From Effrenium voratum (Eukaryota > Sar > Dinophyceae > Suessiales > Symbiodiniaceae): 64,000 nucleotides of DNA. Below the pieces are notes generated by a model that had not been told where the DNA came from, did no database searches, and saw only the letters and a program-made list of their open reading frames with translations. How positions within the stretch are numbered: the stretch's first letter is position 1; each line of letters starts with the position of its first letter. Location of the stretch: the NCBI GenBank assembly GCA_963377175.1, contig CAUJNA010000843.1:1-64000 (forward strand). Reading direction: 5' to 3'. The position numbers and the translations under genes are program-made. Positions 57,494 through 64,000 of this stretch are shown here, one piece after another.

Positions 57494-58012
57494 CATACTA
57501 TAATAATAACATTTATACCCTTATATGTTATAATTATAATGTAAGTATAGCGTTTTATATATTGAAGATAAAATCCTACAAGGCGGGCCACGCAAGCCCA
57601 AAAAAATATATGATGAAAGTGATGAAACGAAGGAGGGAGTGATGTTGTTGCTGTTCTATTTTTTGTCCGGGAAATGGACAAATCGTTTTTAGACAGTTCG
57701 AATTTTTTTTTGATGACAAATATTTTTTGCAATATATTTTGCAAAATTTATTTTTTTGAAATGGATGAGGCGAGGAGATTGAGGAAATGACATTTTGGAG
57801 GGTAGTTGGTGAAATGAATGAGGCGAGGAGGAAGGAGAAAAGGATGGCGAAAATTTTGGAAAAATGATGATAACAAAACGGATGAGATGGACAGAAAGGA
57901 ATGTAGAAAAATGATGAAAACAAATAAGGGTAGAAGATGGAAGATGAAAAAAAATGTAGGGTGGGGGGTATGTATGAAGCAATTTATTTGCGGGGCAAGG
58001 CCCCCGACTACT
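57494..58012 (-). repeat. Right terminal inverted repeat, uninterrupted
   Basis: 519 bp, an inverted match to 36184-36608 plus 37232-37321, with few differences until close to the breakpoint (for example within T runs and near GGGCTTGCGTGGCC). It ends CCCCCGACTACT. Confidence 0.93.
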
Positions 58013-58017
58013 CATAT
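58013..58017. repeat. Target-site duplication CATAT, right
   Basis: Direct repeat of 36179-36183, immediately outside the right terminal repeat. Confidence 0.85.
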
Positions 58018-58526
58018 GGCCTGTTTCCCTTGCGGTCCTGCAAATCAACTCCCAAAAAGGACCCCCTCATAGGTTCCGGGTCCTAAATTCCCTCCCTTCC
58101 TCCCCCCACCATGTGCGGTGGATGTGCGGGACGTTGCAAGTGAAGAAACTGGCAAACGCTCTCTTCTTTTTTGTTTTGTGGCAGCTTGCAGCATGATTTT
58201 TTGGTGGAGTTAGTTTGGTTTACTTCCATTTGCAAATGTTTTTCTGGTTCTGGTTGGTTTCCGTGGGGCATGGCAGGGGCAATCCGCATCCCACTCGCGA
58301 GGAGCCGCTGAGCCGATTCTTGTCGCGCTGCGTGGGGCGACACCGCAGCGAGGCGCAGGCCTCGCTCAAGGAGCCCGGAGCCCAAGCCCAGGGTTAGGGA
58401 GTCGGGCAGAAGTAGCCTCAGCGGAAGGAACCTGAACGGGTCCTCTGAAAGGAACATGGTCCAGGAAACCCTCTGCTTCTATGTGGGAGGTAAGCTTGTT
58501 TAAAGGGAAACCCAAAAGGGACATCC

Positions 58527-58527
<1 letters not shown>

Positions 58528-58567
<40 letters not shown>

Positions 58568-58579
58568 TGTGTGTGTGTT
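58528..58579. repeat. GT microsatellite
   Basis: A (GT)n tract of about 52 bp with one interruption (GTGGGTG). Confidence 0.95.
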
Positions 58580-61105
58580 GTTGCCGGTGTCCAGTTGGGA
58601 GTGTATTGTTTGAGCCACTTTGATGGGTTGGTTTAGCGGGATATCAAAGGAAATCCGACATGTTGTGGGTTTGAAGTCAACTTAACAGGAACGGAACACT
58701 TGCAAGAGGTGTCATTTTAGTGGGAGTGTGTTGTTAACCAGATTGACTGCCAGCAACATAGGGGCTCCAAAGCGCTGTTTTGACACAAACCAAGTTGTTG
58801 GATCCAGGAGTTCCCAATCCACCCTCCAAACAGGCACAGCCAAACTCAAAGGACCCTCGAAGAGTCCAACAGTTTGGTTGACAATCCGTTGATGCGTAGG
58901 CCCTGGCTGTCCCCTTGACGCTCGCGAACGCGGGGGGCAGCCCCTCCAAGTTACAAGGCGGAGTGCGACGAAGACTTGAATGCTCTTGGCGACTACAGCT
59001 TGTTTTTGTTTGGATTCTCGAACCTCGACATCGAGACGGATGACTCAGGAGACTATCAAGAAATTGAGAGTGCGCCCCAGTGCCTTTTGCACTGGGCTGG
59101 ATGCGTTTCGCATGTGTCGAGCTCCGTAGCGCCCAACGCTTGTATGTCTTCTGGGTATGTGTTTTGAGGTGGAGGGCGGCTCTTTCTCCACAAGGACAAC
59201 TCTGTTTTATAGGTCGTCTTTGTGTGGTGGCCGGTTGCTCGAAATAGAATCCAACTTTCAACACCCTGGGAGTTGAGTTTGGAAGAAGCAGGTCTTGTTT
59301 GCCGAGCTAGCAGACCCCTGTATTTGCTTGGCAAGACTTTTACAGGGGAATTTTAGCTTAGCTGTTGGCACGAGATCAAGTATCCACTATGTCCGGGCTT
59401 CAATGGACATGAACTTAGTTTGCAGTTGTTTCCGGAGCAGGCCTTATGTGGGTCTTATTTTTGTTGAATGTTTAAAGGGTGCAATCCTGGTTCGATCATG
59501 TTATTTTTGCGGGGACAGGTTCTGTTGTTATTTCGAGGTGTAGTCCTGCTTACTTCAGTACCATAAGCCAGAGGTGTCCTCTTGGTTGTTTTGGTGAAAA
59601 TCGATGGCGATCGATGGATTGACTTGGTTTCATCAACCAGGGCAACTCATCTCTTTCCCAAACGGACACCTGTGTTGAAAATTGTGATGCCCCGGGACCG
59701 TGCAATCCAAACTCCAAACCTGCCGCAAGGCTAACGTCCGCACGGTCGGCGGCTGGGGACTGCGGGCCGAGCGATGGCCATGCGACTTGGCGATCCTAGT
59801 TTGTGTGGCTCAGGGGGGCAAGATGGGGCAAGTACCACGACGCAAGAGCCGAGCTCTTGAAACACCTGCTTCAGAATTCTGCCTGTGCCCTCAAAAAACC
59901 CTCAACGATTGGTTTTTGCATCCAAATCCTGGGGTGACATCCCTTTTTTAAAGGATAGCTTGAGGGTCCAGGTAGACTGAAGATCTCGCACAGAAAGGTC
60001 AACTTGAGATGTGCATCTCATGCATTGGATGAAGATGGTGTTTGTTTGCTTGACCTGGTTTCAAAAGGGCGATGGTCATGAATAATAATATAGATGGTAT
60101 TGTTCAAGGCAAGAAGTGCGACTGGAAGACCAGCGATTCTCTCACTATGAGATCCCAGGATGGGTTGATCTATGGGGGGGGGTGTCCCATAGAGGGAGTG
60201 CGGATCACTTTGCATGAAACCACCCCTACACATTAGTCCACCAGCTTCATTGATCTAGGGTCGACATTATGATAGAGAGGTCCCACAATTGTGATGTGGG
60301 CGCTTGCTTCCAGTTTGAGGGCAGTTTGGAGCTGATGTGACTAGAAACCACCACCTTTCCTGGCTTCCCCTGCTTGAAACGCTAAGCGACTTATTCTCCG
60401 ACTCAAGAGACTGCACAACAGCAACTAAAGACATGCTCAAGCTCCGTGGCATCTTGGCAGCAAACCAGTACTAAGGGGCCCGGCCTTGGGTCAATATCTT
60501 GAGAGTCAGTTTCATTCGGTCGGCCTGGCTGGACAATTTGAACCAGCTTTCCTTTTCCGGGAAACGGGATGCTTGCAGCGACACGAAGGGAGCTTGTGGC
60601 CGGCCGAGGGGCCCATTTTCTTTAGGATCCGTATGGGTAGATCACGACTCACCGACCTGGATTTCAGTCCCATAACTTGGGGCAGTCCATTTTTTAGGTG
60701 AGTTTCAGGGTCCAGGTAGATCCAAATTGGACCGTGCTCGTGCTGTTTGCTCGCGTCACGGGTGCACGCACCATGCGCCATTAAAAGACCGGTAATGTAC
60801 TTAGGGACAGGAATGGTCCACCTGGTAGAATCTTTAAGCGCAATAGATTCGCCAAGTTAGCAAGTTGTTGGTAACCAAGAGGACTCACTCAGAAATCCCC
60901 ACACCGGGGTTCACTTTGTTTTCTAGGGGGGTATGCCCCAAATGGCCCAATCGGCCATATGAGTTTTGAACATGAGATGTTCCGAGTTCTGCCTGCTGCT
61001 GCTGGGAGCTGCAGAGGCAGCCACGGCGGCTTTGAGGTGGGGTTCGGGAGATGGAGGTTGCTCAAAGGGGTCTAAACTGATTGGTCCCCTAAAATACTTG
61101 GCTGA

Positions 61106-61135
61106 TACCGTGGATGGACAAAAGCCTGCACCACA
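61106..61135. repeat. MITE-like family A fragment
   Basis: TACCGTGGATGGACAAAAGC then CTGCACCACA, matching one end of family A. The other end is not visible. Confidence 0.6.
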
Positions 61136-61301
61136 ATATCATTGACATCCCTTCCCGGTTTTTGGTGGGTTGATCATCGGGCCGTTCACAGGCACAATCC
61201 GCGAGGTCTGATTTTCCAGGCGAGCCTCGAAGGCCTCGAAGGCTTTCGGCTGTTCAATTGGGATGGGGCCTGGTTTGGTGGGTTTTTAGGGGAGTTTCCA
61301 G

Positions 61302-61332
61302 TTACCCTCCCACCAACTAACATGGGTTTGTG
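61302..61332. repeat. Family D arm
   Basis: TACCCTCCCACCAACTAACA matches the left arm of the fold-back at 3505-3610; no second arm is nearby. Confidence 0.6.
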
Positions 61333-62496
61333 CAAAAGGCCAACTAACCAAACCACAGGGCCAAACCACCAATCCAAAGGGGAACCTGAGAAGGATAAAG
61401 GCCGGAGGTGGCCGAAGCTTCGAAGATGCGTTCATCTGGCTACAAATTGTGACTCCATGTGTTGTACAGCCGGGGAAAATACGGAGTTTCTCAAATCGGA
61501 ATCGGTCCCCGAAAACGGTCCAGTTGCTTTTGTTTCGAATACCAACCAAAAGGGGATCGCCATTTTGAGAAGCTCCCTAATATTGGCTAGGGAAACTCGT
61601 CCAGGCAACATGCGCAGAAACAGCGCGGAGTATCAGCAACTGGAAGCCAGGATGCTATGCGTGGTCGAGGAAGCTACGGGGTTCGTTTGGGGAAAATGAT
61701 CATGGCACATCTATCTCTCTGACATTTTACCCGGTGTTGCGAGCCGGAAGCACAGGGTCGATTCACCTACGGGTTGTATGCTTTGGGCCCCTCCAGCCCA
61801 AAGTGGGTCCACCATTTTGAGAAACACCCCTTTCGAAGAGAGCTTGAACCCACCGGCCAAAGAAGGCCAAAGGTAAACTCAAGCCATTGGGCCTGTGTTT
61901 TTTGAGGGTGCTCCTTTTGAGGGTAACAACCACCCATGGTGGGCTTTTCCGATTTAGGACACCCAAAGCGACTGGATGCCACTGCATGTAACACGCGACG
62001 TCTTCCCTAGAGCTTTTGGAGCCGAGTTTTTTTGGGGGGAAGCTGCGGCCAATACTACTCTCACTTGGCGAAAGCGAATCCACCTTTTGACGTGTTGGTT
62101 TTCCTGATGTGGTGAATTTGTAGTCAAGTTTCAAAAGGTGATCACTTGTTGTTTTGTTTTTTTCTGCCGCACAAGTCGCCCTCTGAGGTTTTCTCGCCCA
62201 TACCCGTTGGGGACACTGTGAATCTTGACAGTGGCTATGAATGTTTTTGTTTAGTCGGTGGCCTGCCCATTGATTGACATGGGAAGACACAAAAGACTGT
62301 TTCTCAAATAGGAAGATACACAAATATCACGGTTTCTCTCAAAATGGACCCAGTAGCTGCTACCCACCATTTTTTGGGGGGGGACCGATTCCCATGACAC
62401 GAAGTCCCCGGTCAAAAATGGACCCTTGTCGCAGGTCCTTAGCGCCGAAGCTGTGGAAGGACAAAGTGAAGGCGAGAATCAGGACTAAGTAGGTAA

Positions 62497-62624
62497 TACT
62501 GTGGGTGGACAAAATCCATTTCGCACCACTTTGAAACCAGGGGAAATCAGTTTGGTTGGTATTTACAGGGGAATCATGTTTTTAGGGCTTCTTAGGTGGT
62601 GCAGGATCTCGTCCACCCACAGTA
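62497..62624. repeat. MITE-like family A, complete copy
   Basis: 128 bp with inverted ends TACTGTGGGTGGAC and GTCCACCCACAGTA, again TA-bounded. The interior CACCACTT...AGGTGGTGCAGGATC parallels the copy at 13072. Confidence 0.82.
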
Positions 62625-63157
62625 TGGGTTGCGCAATGTTTTCGACAAAACCCGGCTTTGCCCCTGCACAAGTCTCGGGGCATATCAACCGTCAATCTTG
62701 CCGTTTGGTAGTCCCCCATCCGCTTCTCATGGGATATCTTCACTTTGGGTAGATAGGTATCGGATGGTATCGGCTTTGAGGTCAGTCCATCGGTGAGGCC
62801 AACAGCACCCGCCTTGGGGCTATGAGTCACCGTGCCTGTCCGTTTCAACAGACCGCTTCCTTTACTAGGGGTTCACGTTGGGATGGTCAGCAACCTGGTA
62901 CGGGACGGAGCCTTAATAACCATGATGATTCCTGTTAAGGGAACCATGACAATAGGCCATATAAACATGCTTTGAAGATGGCTCAAAAAGGAGTGTCTGC
63001 GTTTCTTGAGGCAACCCTTTCAGGTTGCACCATTTGGGGGACATGCTGGACACAAATACCCATGGAGGTGGTGGCTTTCAACATCGCGTTTTCCCCAAAG
63101 GTGAGCCGCCTCAAACGAGGCGCGAAATAACATTCAGACCTGGAGGGAGTTTTGACC

Positions 63158-63236
63158 ATGGCTCACGGCCATTCTGGCCAGGTCTTCTACGTGAAGGACG
63201 CGGACTTTGCGACCGCCTTCGACGCGGGAGCCCCAA
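63158..63236 (+). CDS. Candidate host exon
   Basis: A GC-rich stretch beginning ATGGCTCACGG reads M-A-H-G-H-S-G-Q-V-F-Y-V-K-D-A-D-F-A-T-A, then F-D-A-G-A-P-R, and stops looking coding at AAG/GCGTTTG, which could be a GC-type donor. The segment V-F-Y-V-K-D-A is faintly like V-V-Y-V-Q-D-E at 33960. No family is recognised. It may be a first coding exon. Confidence 0.3.
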
Positions 63237-64000
63237 GGCGTTTGATGTGGGTGTGTCTTTTTTTGAGGGTAACCTTTTATTTGTGGTTAAACAGGAAACC
63301 AAAAAGAAAACCAGCCATTTTGTGGGTCCCACTAAAAACGAGAGACGCCCATGTGTTCTTCTTCAGTTTTGATTGGGTCCTGTCCAAGAACCTTCGATTC
63401 CGCTTTCTTCGTTTGGGCCCTCAAGCCTACGGGTCATTTGATCCCCGCAAGCCATGCGCAGGAGAAGCACTCTGATGGCGGTTTGGGAACAGTCCTGTTT
63501 TGTGGTTAAATTTGCAAGGGCTTGACTGGGTTGACTGGTGGGAATCTAGTCATTTGGCGAACCCTCCCACGACCGTTCGCGTGGGGGTTCCTCCCTGTAC
63601 CGACACGCATGTACCCTTACACATTTGTTGTTCTTAAGATGATTTAAGTGGCAAACAAGTTTGGGCACACTTTGTCCAAGTGGCATGTTACCTATCGCTA
63701 CCTTTTTTTCGGGCAACCTCAAGTCTCGTTCCGAGGCCTCCCCGGACTCTGTGGTGCTCTACCGGCCAAAGCGCAAGAGGCCGAGCCGCCCGAGAGCGAC
63801 CTCCGCCAAGTCCCCCACGAAGCTCGTGGTTTCTGGTTGATTTGCGTGAGCAATATTTAGGCCATCCGCCGTACCTACTTGGACCCTTTCAGCCGTGAAC
63901 CCAGGGTTTGGAGCCTTGGGGAGCCGCCGCTCGGGATATTACTTAAGCTTCGTCTTGGGCGGCGACTTGGTCCAACCAAAAGTGCTTCAGCTTTAAGCGC

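Larger units (their letters stand above)
36184..58012. mobile_element. Integrated Polinton-like virus (PLV), 21.8 kb
   Basis: The ends are AGTAGTCGGGGG...CCCCCGACTACT, within near-identical inverted terminal repeats of about 0.5 kb and flanked by CATAT duplications. The interior is strikingly AT-rich against roughly 50% GC host DNA. Hallmark genes are all present: FtsK/HerA-type packaging ATPase, double jelly-roll major capsid protein, penton-like minor capsid, fibre, family-B polymerase fused to helicase, and rve integrase. That set defines the Polinton/PLV/virophage assemblage. No maturation protease of the adenovirus/Ulp1 type was recognised, which favours PLV over classical Polinton. Near-identical terminal repeats imply recent integration. 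At least two genes carry single frameshifts, so this copy may be decaying, or the assembly has indels. Confidence 0.95.
58018..64000. other. Host DNA right of the viral element
   Basis: Roughly 50% GC, repeat-rich and without recognisable genes. Copies of repeat families A and D and of the T-run/GAGGGTAACC module (about 61893 and 63255) are present. Small GC-rich exon-like patches occur near 58285-58390, 63158-63235 and 63750-63832. Only the best is listed. Confidence 0.55.

Noticed and set aside
36184..58012. Alternative identity as a classical Polinton/Maverick or a Mavirus-type virophage
   Set aside because: The rve integrase and PolB would fit Polintons, but no adenovirus-type cysteine protease was found and the polymerase is fused to an SF1 helicase; the PLV label fits better, though a tree of the capsid protein would decide.
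58285..58390. Exon-like GC island (E-E-P-L-S-R-F-L-S-R-C-V-G-R-H-R-S)
   Set aside because: Looks coding in composition, but borders are weak and no homologue is recognised; mentioned only in the host-region entry.
60006..60026. Possible solo-LTR trace (GAGATGTGCATCTCATGCA)
   Set aside because: Only about 12-15 bases resemble the copia LTR end and the phrase is self-palindromic; too short to call.

Overview
The window looks like nuclear DNA of a dinoflagellate. This is inferred from the large, repeat-soaked, roughly 50% GC flanks, the distinctive type of Ty1/copia polyprotein, and the scarcity of recognisable host genes. Three layers are visible. (1) Host DNA (about 1-14.6 kb, 23.0-36.2 kb and 58.0-64.0 kb) is packed with fold-back/MITE-like repeats. 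It contains one supportable host gene, a KH-domain protein, plus a few short GC-rich exon-like patches. (2) An intact-looking Ty1/copia LTR retrotransposon (14641-23036, coding on the minus strand) has two identical 99-bp LTRs, a 5-bp target duplication CGGGG, a copia-type initiator-tRNA-Met primer-binding site and one 2734-codon Gag-Pol frame. It sits inside the coding sequence of the KH-domain gene. (3) An AT-rich integrated DNA virus of the Polinton-like virus (PLV) type (36184-58012, 21.8 kb) has terminal inverted repeats of about 0.5 kb and a 5-bp target duplication CATAT.

The PLV has two functional zones. The left/centre carries the virion genes: packaging ATPase (38951-39715), double jelly-roll major capsid protein (42437-44038), a penton-like minor capsid gene (45743-46595, frameshifted), a trimeric fibre with a C-terminal S74-type chaperone (47300-49382, frameshifted), a lipase-fold protein (44874-45599) and several small structural or accessory proteins. 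The right half carries replication and integration genes: a fused family-B DNA polymerase/SF1 helicase (50062-53838), a GIY-YIG nuclease (53881-54570), an rve (DDE) integrase (54589-55500) and three tandem Cys-rich paralogues (55559-57485).

Non-coding logic is also visible in the virus. A shared TATTTAAAGAAATA box lies before the replication-zone and accessory genes but was not found before the capsid genes. AT-rich hairpins sit at several gene ends. A 23-bp tandem repeat (7.4 copies) lies near the left end. The left terminal repeat is interrupted by a 623-bp gene-bearing segment that the right repeat lacks. A one-module mini zinc finger (CxCG/CxxC then H-x5-H) recurs in at least six proteins of the element.

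The host flanks hold at least seven repeat families, several of them perfect or near-perfect fold-backs. Most open frames there are chance frames and are not annotated.
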